Source of the DNA: Phytomonospora endophytica
Lineage (GTDB): Bacteria > Actinomycetota > Actinomycetes > Mycobacteriales > Micromonosporaceae
Assembly: GCF_014202425.1 (NCBI RefSeq)
Contig: NZ_JACHGT010000016.1
Coordinates: 124,001 to 188,000 of the forward strand
Length of the DNA stretch: 64,000 bases
Reading direction: 5' to 3'
Shown here: in pieces, positions 27,063 to 35,100 of the stretch
Layout of the letters: every line of letters starts with the position of its first letter
Numbering within the stretch: position 1 is the first letter of the stretch
Program-made: the position numbers and the translations under genes
Notes under the pieces: generated by a model
Database searches by the model: none
Seen by the model: only the letters and a program-made list of their open reading frames with translations
What the model was told of the DNA's origin: nothing

Positions 27063-28373
27063 ATGCCCACCGCAGACTCCGGTCGCGACGGCCGCCTCAG
27101 CCGTCGTTCACTCGCGCTAGGCGCACTCGGCGCGGCCGGTGCCGCGACCACCGCGACGGTCGTCGCCTCGACGCCCGCCGTCGCCGCCGAGACCCTCGCC
27201 GGCGAGACCTGGGAGGTCGTGACCGAAGGGTTCAACGACGCCGCCGTCGCCGCGGCGATGGCGCGGGTCCTCGCGACGCGCAGCGGCAACGCCGTTCGCG
27301 CGAAGTTGATCCTCCCGCCGGGGAACTACGCGCTCACCAAACCACTGCTGGCCCACGACGCGAACTTCCCGACGAACTCGCTCGAAGGCCTGTCCATCCA
27401 GGGGATGGGCATCCGCAGCACCACCATCAACTGGAACGACACCGGCACCGCACCCTTCATCACCGCTTCGCGGCCGCGCCTGCGCTTCCTGCACATGAGC
27501 GGCTTCACGGCCGCGTCGACAAACGCGGCCAACGAGTTCGCCTACCTGGTGTCGGACACCAGCGGCGGTTACAACCAGGGCTGGCTGATCCAGGACGTCG
27601 AGTTCAACGGGTCCTGGCTGCGCGTCTTCGGTCTCGACGGCGGCGCCACCGCCAACCTGAACTCCGAGTTCGTCCTCGAACGCGTCTTCACCACGACGAA
27701 CTCGGTCTTCGCCGACGCGTTCTTCCGCTGCGGCGGCGTCCGTCTCGGCGACCACAACCAGCAGAACCAGTTCCTGAACTACTGGATCAAGGACTGCTGC
27801 CTGACCCTGTCGAAGGGGACGGTGTTCACCTTCCCGCGCGGCGGCAGCATCCGCGTGCAGAACGGTTCGTGGAGCGCGGCCAACGCCACCGACGGCCCGA
27901 TCACCTGGTTCCACATGCCGGCCGCCAACAGCAACAACCACGCGGCCATGCAGCTGACGGTCCGCGACGTGAAGTTCGAGCCGAAGGCGGCCAACCACAA
28001 GATCATCGACTGCGCCTGGAGCGGTGGTTCGGTGCTCTTCGACAACTGCAACGACCACGGTTCCATCCAGAACACCGCCAGCAAGGGCTACAACCTGCAC
28101 CGCTATGTCGGCGCCAACCCGTGGGGCTTCGGCGGCTGCATGCCGAGCGTGCGGTACCAGCAGTGCCAGCTGACGGGGTTCCACCAGTACGAGGGCGCGG
28201 CCGTCAAACGCGGTGGTGTCGTCTACGACGGTTCGTACTTCTACCGCGGCGACAACGGCAACATGGCCAACGCCACGACCGGCACCGACGCCGCCCTCCG
28301 CTGGACGAGCGGCGCCCCGCGCTACCGCTTCCGCGAGTGCTACAACGTGGTCGACGAAACGAACTGGGCGTAA
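27063..28373 (+). CDS. Tat-exported right-handed beta-helix (pectate-lyase-like) protein
   Basis: A 436-residue protein. The N-terminus has a twin-arginine signal (LSRRSLALGALGAAGA, about residues 12-45, cleavage after AVAAE-type sites). The mature part begins like a pectate-lyase superfamily protein (ILPPGNYALTKPLLA, then LEGLSIQGMGIRSTTINW) and continues with repeated short strands rich in Asn. The fold suggests a folded, exported polysaccharide-binding or -cleaving protein, or a tailspike-like protein; catalytic residues were not identified. It stands alone between parS sites (26911 and 28406). Confidence 0.75.
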   Translation: MPTADSGRDGRLSRRSLALGALGAAGAATTATVVASTPAVAAETLAGETWEVVTEGFNDAAVAAAMARVLATRSGNAVRAKLILPPGNYALTKPLLAHDANFPTNSLEGLSIQGMGIRSTTINWNDTGTAPFITASRPRLRFLHMSGFTAASTNAANEFAYLVSDTSGGYNQGWLIQDVEFNGSWLRVFGLDGGATANLNSEFVLERVFTTTNSVFADAFFRCGGVRLGDHNQQNQFLNYWIKDCCLTLSKGTVFTFPRGGSIRVQNGSWSAANATDGPITWFHMPAANSNNHAAMQLTVRDVKFEPKAANHKIIDCAWSGGSVLFDNCNDHGSIQNTASKGYNLHRYVGANPWGFGGCMPSVRYQQCQLTGFHQYEGAAVKRGGVVYDGSYFYRGDNGNMANATTGTDAALRWTSGAPRYRFRECYNVVDETNWA

Positions 28374-28405
28374 GTCGCAGCGGCGACACGGAAGGGGCGC
28401 GGCCC

Positions 28406-28419
28406 GTTTCACGTGAAAC
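28406..28419. other. parS site
   Basis: Perfect GTTTCACGTGAAAC, 33 bp after the beta-helix gene stop; extended by CCC/GGG to a 20-bp palindrome. Confidence 0.93.
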
Positions 28420-28463
28420 GGGCGGCATTGGAGTGTTTCACACGGAACGGCCGTCTAGGCGGT

Positions 28464-28477
28464 GTTTCACGTGAAAC
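28464..28477. other. parS site
   Basis: Perfect GTTTCACGTGAAAC. Confidence 0.93.
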
Positions 28478-28492
28478 ATGCGGCTCGGTGGT

Positions 28493-28506
28493 GTTTCACG
28501 TGAAAC
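28493..28506. other. parS site
   Basis: Perfect GTTTCACGTGAAAC, 29 bp from the previous site. Confidence 0.93.
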
Positions 28507-29179
28507 ATCACGCCTGACGGGCCGACTTCGAGCTCGCGACGGCGACTCCGGCGAGGCGTCCGGACGGACCGAGCCGCCGCCCGCACCTCGCGTTCGGCAC
28601 GGCGACGTACTCGCGCGCGGCTCTCCGAGCACGACGGCGGCCGGTCCCGATGGCATCGGCCGCCTCGGCGTCCACGCCTGCATCAGCGCGCAGGACCGAG
28701 AACCCGTCCGGCCGCTCCGGCCCGGCATCCGGTCTGCTCGAAGGGCCCGAAGACCAGCAGGACCGCGTAAGCACGACTCGCTCCCAGCCGGGTCCGTCCG
28801 AGCGTGAACGGTCCGACGCTTGGCCCGAACGCTGCTCGGCAGGGCCCGGCTCGATGGACTCGACGTCGAAGACCACCCCGTACGCTCGCCTCTTGCTTGG
28901 TCAACGGCCTGGCGACTCCCGCGACAGGCCGGGGTCGCGCTCGGCGTGCGCGTCGAACTCCTCGTGGACGCGGCACAGCTCGCGGGTCGGTCGAACCGGC
29001 GAACCCGGCCAGCCGGTTCAGGCGGGGTGGAAGCACGAAGAGGCCGGACTGGCCGGTCGCGGTCCCGAGCGGGCCACGAGCGGCGAGCGCCGATGCGAGC
29101 CCGTTCGTCACGACCGAAAGCAAGGCCGTCCCCGCCAAGAGCAAGGCCGTCCCCGCCGAAAGCGAGACCGTCGCGCCCG

Positions 29180-30118
29180 CTACCTGCCGTACCGCTCGGC
29201 CATCGCGGCGAAGAGCGCCTTGCGCTCCCATTCGCTCTCCTCGGTCAGCATCCGGACGACGCCGTACGAGCCGAGGTCGGCCTCCCCGACCCGGCCGAAC
29301 CCGGCGAAGGTGAACCACAGGGCGGTGTCGACGCCTTGTGCCTCGAAGACGTCGAGGAGTTCGGTGAAGTAGCGGACCTGCTCGCCCTCGTCGGCGACGG
29401 CGTCGGCCGGCGCCTGCCACGCCATGCCTCCGCGCGCACCGGCACCGGTGTAGGCGCAGGTGCCGTACTCCAGCACGGCGACGGGTTTCCCGTTCCGCCC
29501 CAGCGCGGCGATCTCCTCGGTGAAGGTCGCCTCGTTGTAGGCGGCGCGGTAGGCGTCGGCGCCGACGTAGTCGAAGGGCGTCCAGTCGATGAACTCCCAG
29601 GGCGCGGCGGCGTAGGTGACCGGCCCGGCGAAGTGCTCGCGGACCTTCGCGGCGACCCCGGCGACGTAGCCGTTGAGGCTCGTGATGATCGGGCCGAGGC
29701 CGTTCCACCACGCCTGGTCGGCGGTGGCGATGGTGTGCAGGCGCTCGCCGTAGGTGTCGCCGGGGATGAAGCCCGGCGCGAAGGCGCTGAACTCGCACCC
29801 GGCGACGAGGCGCACCGAAGCGCCGCCCGCGCGCAGTGTCTCGGCGCGGGCGGCGCAGTCGGCGAACAGGTCGAGCATCTCGTCGCGGGGCACGTCGACG
29901 GGGAACGGCGCGAACCAGATCTCCAGGCCGTGCTCGGCGGCGCGTTCGGCGGCGAAGCTCAGGCGGCCGGGGTCGCGACCGGAGATCCGCACGGCGTCGC
30001 AGTGCAGCTCTTCGGCGATGACCCGCAGGTCCCGCGCGACCACCTCGGGGGTGAAGCTGGCGCGGCTGCCGTCGCCGGGCAGGAAACCGGTGTCGTAGTT
30101 GATTCCTCGTGCGCGCAT
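29180..30118 (-). CDS. TIM-barrel glycoside-hydrolase-like protein
   Basis: A 312-residue protein without a signal peptide. The sequence alternates strands and helices of a (beta/alpha)8 barrel: GINYDTGF, CDAVRISGRD, LEIWFAPFP, VRLVAGCEFSAF, IITSLNGY, FDYVGADAY, PVAVLEYGTCAYTG and TALWFTFAGF. Glu in GCEFS (strand 4 region) and in VLEYG (strand 7 region) sit where retaining glycosidases carry acid/base and nucleophile. Similar actinobacterial proteins are often labelled abortive-infection proteins, which nothing here supports. Confidence 0.65.
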   Translation of the reverse strand: MRARGINYDTGFLPGDGSRASFTPEVVARDLRVIAEELHCDAVRISGRDPGRLSFAAERAAEHGLEIWFAPFPVDVPRDEMLDLFADCAARAETLRAGGASVRLVAGCEFSAFAPGFIPGDTYGERLHTIATADQAWWNGLGPIITSLNGYVAGVAAKVREHFAGPVTYAAAPWEFIDWTPFDYVGADAYRAAYNEATFTEEIAALGRNGKPVAVLEYGTCAYTGAGARGGMAWQAPADAVADEGEQVRYFTELLDVFEAQGVDTALWFTFAGFGRVGEADLGSYGVVRMLTEESEWERKALFAAMAERYGR

Positions 30119-30140
30119 CCGTTGAGTTTCCCCGACGCGG

Positions 30141-31004
30141 TCACTCCTTCTCGTCGGCCTCGGCCCGGGCGACGGCGACGGGGCATTCGGCGTGGTGGAT
30201 CAGCGCGTGGCTGACCGAACCGAACAGCAGTCCCCGGAAACCACCGCGACCGCGGCCGCCGACGGCGACCATCGAGGCCGTGCGCGACGCGTCGACGAGC
30301 GCCTCGGCGGGCTCCGCGCGCACGATCTCGGCGCTCACCGGGACCTGCTTCCCGCCGGTGTCGACCTCCAGCAGGGCCGTGTCGAGCAGTCGCTCGGCGG
30401 CGGCCAGCGCGTCGGCGCCCTCCTCGGGCGGGAAACCCTCGGGAAGCGCGTGGACGACCCGCACCGACGCGTTGCGCAGTGCGGCCTCGGCGACGGCGAA
30501 GCGCAGCGCCAGCCGGCCTTCCGGGGACCCGTCGACACCGACGACGATCGGGCCGCCCGGATCCTCACGCGGCACGTCGGGCCGCACGACCAGCACCGGG
30601 CACGTCGCGTGCGCGGTGACCTGCACGGCCGTCGAGCCGACGAGCAGGCCGGTGAAGCCACCGTGCCCGCGGTTTCCCACGACGATCAGGTCGGCGTCCT
30701 CGCCCTCGGTCAACAGGGCCTGCGCCGGGCTCGCGATCTCCATGTGCGTCGAGATCTCGATCTCCGGCGCGGCGAAGCGCGCCTTCTCCTCGGCGGCGCC
30801 CAAGATGACCTTCGCGGCCTCGCGCAGGTCCTCCCGGGGGACGCCCATCGCGGCCAGGTCCATCGGCGTGTCCACCATCGACCAGATCACCGCGTGCACG
30901 ATCCGCAGGGGGATGCCCCTCAGCAGGGCCTCGTGCGCCGCGCACTCGATCGCGCGGGTCGAGGATTCCGAGCCGTCCGCACCAACGACAACCCGTCCGA
31001 CCAT
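30141..31004 (-). CDS. Tandem-domain universal stress protein (second copy)
   Basis: A 287-residue protein with two USP domains. Domain 1 (MVGRVVVGADGSESS) has the ATP loop GNRGHGGFTGLLVGSTAV; domain 2 (PIVVGVDGSPEGR) has GGRGRGGFRGLLFGSVSHAL. Both G-x2-G-x9-G-S loops are intact, unlike domain 2 of the USP at 9724. A GTG three codons upstream is an alternative start. It lies 22 bp upstream of the TIM-barrel gene and may share its transcript. A parS site lies 27 bp upstream of its start. Confidence 0.92.
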   Translation of the reverse strand: MVGRVVVGADGSESSTRAIECAAHEALLRGIPLRIVHAVIWSMVDTPMDLAAMGVPREDLREAAKVILGAAEEKARFAAPEIEISTHMEIASPAQALLTEGEDADLIVVGNRGHGGFTGLLVGSTAVQVTAHATCPVLVVRPDVPREDPGGPIVVGVDGSPEGRLALRFAVAEAALRNASVRVVHALPEGFPPEEGADALAAAERLLDTALLEVDTGGKQVPVSAEIVRAEPAEALVDASRTASMVAVGGRGRGGFRGLLFGSVSHALIHHAECPVAVARAEADEKE

Positions 31005-31031
31005 GTTGATCACGCCCTTTCCACGTCCAAT

Positions 31032-31045
31032 GTTTCACGTGAAAC
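31032..31045. other. parS site
   Basis: Perfect GTTTCACGTGAAAC in the promoter region of the second USP gene, between it and the DosR-like regulator. Confidence 0.93.
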
Positions 31046-31080
31046 GGCGACTTGTCCCCGAAGTCGGTCCGCCGGGGACC

Positions 31081-31725
31081 TCAGCCCGACCGGCGTTCGC
31101 CGAGAAGCTTGGTGGCCAGGACCGCCGCCTGTGTGCGGCGTTCCAGGTCGAGCTTCGACAGCAGACTCGACACATAGTTCTTGACGGTCTTCTCCGCCAG
31201 GTACATGCGTTCGGCGATCTGCCGGTTGGTCAGACCCTCGGCGATGAGCTCGAAGATGCGCCGTTCCTGTTCAGTTAGGACGCGCAGCTCGGCCGGCTCC
31301 TCGGGACCCTTCCGGATCCTTTCGAGCACCCGCGAGGTGACCACGGGGTCGAGCATGGACCGTCCGCTGGCGACGATCCGTACGGCGTGGACCAGGTCCG
31401 TGCCGCGCACCTGCTTGAGTACATACCCAGCCGCGCCCGCCATAATCGCGGCGAAGAGGGCCTCGTCGTCCTCGTAGGACGTCAGGATCAGCGCCTGCAC
31501 CGTCGGGTCGGCGGCGCGGACGTCGCGGCACACGTCGATGCCGCTGCCGTCGGGAAGTCTCGCGTCGAGGATCGCCACATCCGGGCGCAGGGCGGGGATC
31601 CGGCGGCGGGCCTCGTCGGCGAGCCCGGACTCGCCGACCACCTCGATGTCCTCTTCACGCTGCAGGAGCTCGCAGAGACCGCGGCGGACGACTTCGTGGT
31701 CATCGAGGAGGAAGACCCTAATCAT
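31081..31725 (-). CDS. devR: DosR/DevR-like NarL-family response regulator
   Basis: A 214-residue regulator closely resembling mycobacterial DosR. The receiver domain starts MIRVFLLDDHEVVRRGL, with phospho-acceptor D54 (AILDARLPDGSG) and LTSYEDDEA carrying the switch Thr/Ser. The LuxR-type helix-turn-helix is LTEQERRIFELIAEGLTNRQIAERMYLAEKTVKNYVSSLLSKL (about residues 150-195). ATG 31725 is where the family starts. It is expected to answer the DosS-like kinase 10 kb away and to switch on USP and related genes. Confidence 0.93.
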   Translation of the reverse strand: MIRVFLLDDHEVVRRGLCELLQREEDIEVVGESGLADEARRRIPALRPDVAILDARLPDGSGIDVCRDVRAADPTVQALILTSYEDDEALFAAIMAGAAGYVLKQVRGTDLVHAVRIVASGRSMLDPVVTSRVLERIRKGPEEPAELRVLTEQERRIFELIAEGLTNRQIAERMYLAEKTVKNYVSSLLSKLDLERRTQAAVLATKLLGERRSG

Positions 31726-31732
31726 GGTGCAT

Positions 31733-32461
31733 TCATACCTTGTGCGACACGGCTTCGAGGAGGACCGAAGTCCGCTCGGCGGAGGGCTTTCGGCCCTTGT
31801 CGGTGGGGTCCGCACCCGGTACGCCGGGCTTGGCCGGGTCCTTGCCCTCGTTGTCTTCGTGGCCTTCGTCGCCTTCGTTTCCCTCGTCGTCGCCGTTCTC
31901 GTCGTCCTCCTCGGGCACCCCGAGGAGGTCTCGGCAGAAGTCGTCGACGCGTTTGTGCCCGCCGGCGTGGTCGGCGAGTGCCGGGAAACCCGGGTCGCGG
32001 TGGGCCTTGGGCCGGTCGGCGAGGAACAGGCGGCACAGCCGGCCGAAACCGGCGGCGGGTGAGTCCGACGTCGTCGGTGGCGGGTCAGCCGGCGGCTCGG
32101 CCGGGTTCGTGGGCGGTTCCTCGGTGACGAGGGGGACGGGGGCGTCGTCGTCGGCCTGGCGTTCGCCGGCGGCGGTCGTGCCGGTCTGCAGGGCGGCCTC
32201 GGGCGGTTCGGGGATGCGGCTGGACTTGGCGGCGAGGGCGACGCCGCCGAGCATGGCGAGCGCGACGACGGTCTTGACGACGGCGACGCGCGCGATGAGG
32301 CGTCGTGCGCGTGGCGCTGGGGGCACGGCCGGGCGGAGGGATCGGTAGACGCGGGCGGCCTCGTCCTCGCCGGTGAGCTCGTCGGGCCGCGCGGGCGCGG
32401 AGGCCGCCGCGAGGAGCGCACCGAGGCGCTCGTCGCCGAGGTCGGCGGGATGTCGGGTCAT
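31733..32461 (-). CDS. Membrane protein downstream of the ECF sigma factor (possible anti-sigma partner)
   Basis: A 242-residue protein with a cytosolic N-terminus (residues 1-55), one membrane helix (RLIARVAVVKTVVALAMLGGVALA, about 55-78) and an exported Pro/Asp/Glu-rich tail with a run of acidic GDDEGNEGDEG-like residues. The gene overlaps the sigma factor by 4 bp (ATGA), the usual place for an anti-sigma factor. No zinc-binding anti-sigma motif is visible, so the role is inferred from position. Confidence 0.7.
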   Translation of the reverse strand: MTRHPADLGDERLGALLAAASAPARPDELTGEDEAARVYRSLRPAVPPAPRARRLIARVAVVKTVVALAMLGGVALAAKSSRIPEPPEAALQTGTTAAGERQADDDAPVPLVTEEPPTNPAEPPADPPPTTSDSPAAGFGRLCRLFLADRPKAHRDPGFPALADHAGGHKRVDDFCRDLLGVPEEDDENGDDEGNEGDEGHEDNEGKDPAKPGVPGADPTDKGRKPSAERTSVLLEAVSHKV

Positions 32462-33054
32462 GTCGCGTCCCTCGGGGTGAGCGCCGGCGCGGGGGCCGTG
32501 GGGGCGGGGGCGGTGCCGTCGTCGGCGAGACGGTCGGCGAGGCGGCGGAGGCCGCGGTGGGCGGCGGTGCGGACCGCGCCGGGACGTTTCCCGAGGACGC
32601 GGCCGGCGGAGCGCGCGTCGAGGCCCATGACGACGCGGAGGAGGACGGCCTCGGCCTGGTCGGGTGGGAGGGACGCGATCATGGCGAGCGCGGCGTCGGT
32701 GGCGACGGCGTCGACGGCGAGGAGGGCGGTGTCGGCGGGTCCGACGAGTTCGGCGAGGCGGTCGTCGGAGACGGTGGGCCCAGGGGCGCGTTTGCGGCGG
32801 CGGACGTGGTCCATGGCGCGGTGGCGGCCGATGGTGGCGGCCCAGCCGCGGAAACCGTCGAAGTCGCCGCGGAAGCCGTCGAGGTCGCGGGCGATGTGCA
32901 GCCAGGTCTCGGAGGCGACGTCTTCGGCGTCGGCGCCGACGAGCGCCCGCAGATAGCGCAGCAGCCGGGGATGGACCTCCCGGTACAGGAGCCGGAAGGC
33001 CTGCTCGTCGCCGCGCTGTGCCGCCTCAAGGCAAGGGGACAGCTCGTCGGTCAC
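32458..33054 (-). CDS. ECF-type RNA polymerase sigma factor
   Basis: A 198-residue sigma factor. Region 2 (AFRLLYREVHPRLLRYLRALVG-ADAEDVASETWLHIARDL-DGFRGWAATIGRHRAMDHVRRRKR, about residues 20-88) recognises the -10 element. Region 4 (IASLPPDQAEAVLLRVVMGLDARSAGRVLGKRPGAVRTAAHRGLRRL, about 125-175) recognises -35. It heads an operon with the membrane protein at 31733. The AT-rich stretch at 33175-33240 is its promoter zone. Confidence 0.92.
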   Translation of the reverse strand: MTDELSPCLEAAQRGDEQAFRLLYREVHPRLLRYLRALVGADAEDVASETWLHIARDLDGFRGDFDGFRGWAATIGRHRAMDHVRRRKRAPGPTVSDDRLAELVGPADTALLAVDAVATDAALAMIASLPPDQAEAVLLRVVMGLDARSAGRVLGKRPGAVRTAAHRGLRRLADRLADDGTAPAPTAPAPALTPRDAT

Positions 33055-33463
33055 CGCTCAAGGGTGCCTCAGAAGCGTTCACGCGCAACATCGGCCGACG
33101 GGTGTAACACCGGCGGGCCGTGGAGCGCTTCACCGGTGAACAGGCGACCGCGCGGGGCGGCATCGCCTGAGCGTTATGCGCCTTTTCCTGCTCTTTGTGG
33201 TTGAATTTCAAATTCCGCCGGGAAAAGTATTGACTGTCCGGAAATCCTGCGGGAGGCTCAAGAAGCCAGGCCGCCATCCTGGCGCCACGGTGACGAAAGA
33301 TCTTCGGGCTAGCGACCTCTCGTCGCGCGTGGCACTTGCCGCCCGCCTGCTCCGCGACTCACGGCGTGGAGCGCGCCCGCGGGGGTTCCCCCGACCCCCG
33401 CGGGTCAACGGCCCACTCGAACCGCCCCGGTCCCCGCCGGGGCGGTTCACCTCGGGCGGGAAA
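33055..33463. other. Gene-free stretch: ECF promoter zone and two terminator hairpins
   Basis: The 33175-33240 segment is unusually AT-rich for this genome and should hold the promoter of the leftward sigma-factor gene. Two strong hairpins follow: CCCGCGGGGGT/ACCCCCGCGGG (33376-33404) and GAACCGCCCCGG/CCGGGGCGGTTC (33419-33448). They lie beyond the stop of the leftward gene at 33464. Confidence 0.6.
33376..33448 (-). terminator. Double terminator after the 87-residue gene
   Basis: Two consecutive perfect stems of 11 and 12 bp, the first at 33419-33448 and the second at 33376-33404 in the direction of transcription. Confidence 0.75.
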
Positions 33464-33727
33464 CTAGGTGACGGGCTCCAGCTCGATCCAGGCGTGGCCG
33501 GGGATCGAGGCCCGGACCCGGTCGGCGACCAGCATCGCCTCGGCGCGACCGTCGAAGGCGTGCGCGCGCCACTGTCGCGAGCGATGCTCGACGTACCAGT
33601 GGCCGCGGAGGCGGCCGACGACGACGCGGTGTTCGCCGTTCTCGGTCTGCCAGGCGCGCACGGGTTTCCTGGCCGGGTCGGCGCGCTGGAGTCTCTCGCC
33701 GTTGATCATCCGAGGATCTTCGCACAT
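33464..33727 (-). CDS. Small conserved-looking protein of unknown function
   Basis: An 87-residue soluble protein with several Trp and Arg (VRAWQTENGEHRVVVGRLRGHWYVEHRSRQWRAHAFDG), likely a small beta-sheet domain followed by a helix (AEAMLVADRVRASI). ATG 33727 is used; an in-frame ATG at 33709 is equally possible since neither has a strong ribosome site. No family is recognised. Confidence 0.6.
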   Translation of the reverse strand: MCEDPRMINGERLQRADPARKPVRAWQTENGEHRVVVGRLRGHWYVEHRSRQWRAHAFDGRAEAMLVADRVRASIPGHAWIELEPVT

Positions 33728-33748
33728 TCGTTCTAATCGATAGACGGG

Positions 33749-33778
33749 GCCGGGGCCCGCCCCGCGGCGAGCCCCGGC
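33749..33778 (-). terminator. Terminator after the P450 gene
   Basis: GCCGGGGC and GCCCCGGC form an 8-bp stem with a 14-base GC-rich loop, immediately after the P450 stop codon. Confidence 0.55.
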
Positions 33779-33781
33779 GCA

Positions 33782-35002
33782 CTATTCGGCGGCCCAGGTC
33801 ACCGGCAGTTCGTGCACTCCGTAGATGTTCATGTCCGACTTGACCCGCACCTCGGCGGCGGGAATCGCCAGCTCCAGCGTCGGGAAACGGCGCAGGAGCC
33901 CGTCGAAGCCGGCGCGCATCTCGATGCGCGCGAGCTGCTGGCCGAGGCACTGGTGCACGCCGTGCCCGAAGGAGACGTGGCCTCGGGCCTTGCGGTGGAT
34001 GTCGAGGTCGTCGGGGTTCTCGAAACGCTCGGGGTCGCGGTTGGCCGCCAGGAGGGAAACCACGACCGTCGAGCCCTCCGGGATGGTCTCGCCACCCAGT
34101 TCGAGGTCCTCGGTGGCGTAGCGGTAGAAGATGTCGGCGATCGACAGGTACCGCATGAGCTCCTCGACGGCGCCCGGCATCAGCTCGGGGTCGGCGCGCA
34201 GTTCGGCGAGCTGCCCGGGGTGCTCCAGGAGCGCGAAGGTGCCCAGCGCCAGCATGTTCGCGGTCGTCTCGTGCCCGGCGAGCAGCAGCAGGAAACCGAT
34301 ACCGACGAGTTCCTCGATGGACAGATCCTCGTCGCGTGCGAGGTCGGAGAGGATGTCGTCGCCGGGTTCGGCGCGCTTGGCCGTCACCAGTTGACCGAGG
34401 TAGCCGGTGATCGCGCCGATGGCGCCCATCTTCTCTTCGAGGGTCTGGTCCTTGACCAGGAACTGCGCGGAGTTCCTTTGGAAGGTCTCCCGGTCGGCGT
34501 AGGGGACGCCGAGCAGTTCGCAGATCACCAGCGACGGGACCGGCAGCGCGAACTCCTCCACCAGGTCGACCGGCGGCCGCAGGCTCGCCAGGTGGTCGAG
34601 CTGCCGTTCGGTGACGGCGATGATCTGCTCTTCGAGGGACTTCATCCGCTTGACGGTGAACGCGCCGGTGAGTTTCCTGCGCAGCCGTGTGTGGTCGGGT
34701 GGGTCCATGCTGATGAAAAGGCCGGGAAACTGCGGCGACGGCTCGGTCGGTGCGGGCATGCCCGTCATCTCGAAGGGCACGTGGATGACGCCGATGTCCT
34801 GGCGGGAGCTGAAGCGGGTGTCGGCCATCATCTGGCGGACCGCCTCGTAGCCGGTGACGAGCCACCCCTCGTGCCCGTCGGGGAAGGTCAGGGGACTGAC
34901 CGGGCGGGTGCGGCGGAGGCGGGTGACCGCGCTCGGCGGGTCGAAGGGACCGGCGTCGCGGTCCATGGGAAGGCCTTGCGGTGCGGGAACCGTGGTGTTC
35001 AT
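33782..35002 (-). CDS. Cytochrome P450
   Basis: A 406-residue class I bacterial P450, full length. Motifs: I-helix AGHETT (residues 242-247), K-helix E281-x-x-R284, and the haem loop FGHGVHQCLG with ligand C352. It hydroxylates or otherwise oxidises a small hydrophobic substrate in the cytosol using ferredoxin-delivered electrons; no ferredoxin gene is adjacent. ATG 35002 follows AAAGGA. The substrate cannot be predicted here. Confidence 0.95.
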   Translation of the reverse strand: MNTTVPAPQGLPMDRDAGPFDPPSAVTRLRRTRPVSPLTFPDGHEGWLVTGYEAVRQMMADTRFSSRQDIGVIHVPFEMTGMPAPTEPSPQFPGLFISMDPPDHTRLRRKLTGAFTVKRMKSLEEQIIAVTERQLDHLASLRPPVDLVEEFALPVPSLVICELLGVPYADRETFQRNSAQFLVKDQTLEEKMGAIGAITGYLGQLVTAKRAEPGDDILSDLARDEDLSIEELVGIGFLLLLAGHETTANMLALGTFALLEHPGQLAELRADPELMPGAVEELMRYLSIADIFYRYATEDLELGGETIPEGSTVVVSLLAANRDPERFENPDDLDIHRKARGHVSFGHGVHQCLGQQLARIEMRAGFDGLLRRFPTLELAIPAAEVRVKSDMNIYGVHELPVTWAAE

Positions 35003-35100
35003 CGGGTTTCCTTTCGCGGTGGTCGAGTCCACGTTCGCCGACCGGCCTGACATGGGCCTGACACGAGCGTGTCACCGTCGCCGGTACCTGCACCGGGCCG

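Larger units (their letters stand above)
28374..29179. other. Gene-free stretch with three parS sites
   Basis: No credible gene. It holds parS at 28406, 28464 and 28493, a decayed copy GTTTCACACGGAAC at 28435-28448, and short tandem repeats near 29118-29160 (AGCAAGGCCGTCCCCGCC twice, then a diverged copy). Some open frames start inside parS (translated VSRET) and are artefacts. Confidence 0.65.

Noticed and set aside
28478-28876. Open frames starting in or near parS sites in the 28.4-29.2 kb gap
   Set aside because: They begin by translating parS itself (VSRET) and lack ribosome sites.
29180-30118. Labelling the TIM-barrel protein as an abortive-infection defence gene
   Set aside because: The sequence shows a glycosidase-type barrel with two candidate Glu residues; nothing in it or its neighbours indicates phage defence.
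31005-31080. DosR-type box before the second USP (GACTTGTCCCCGAAG)
   Set aside because: Only one half resembles the consensus; the other half does not match, so it is not listed as a site.
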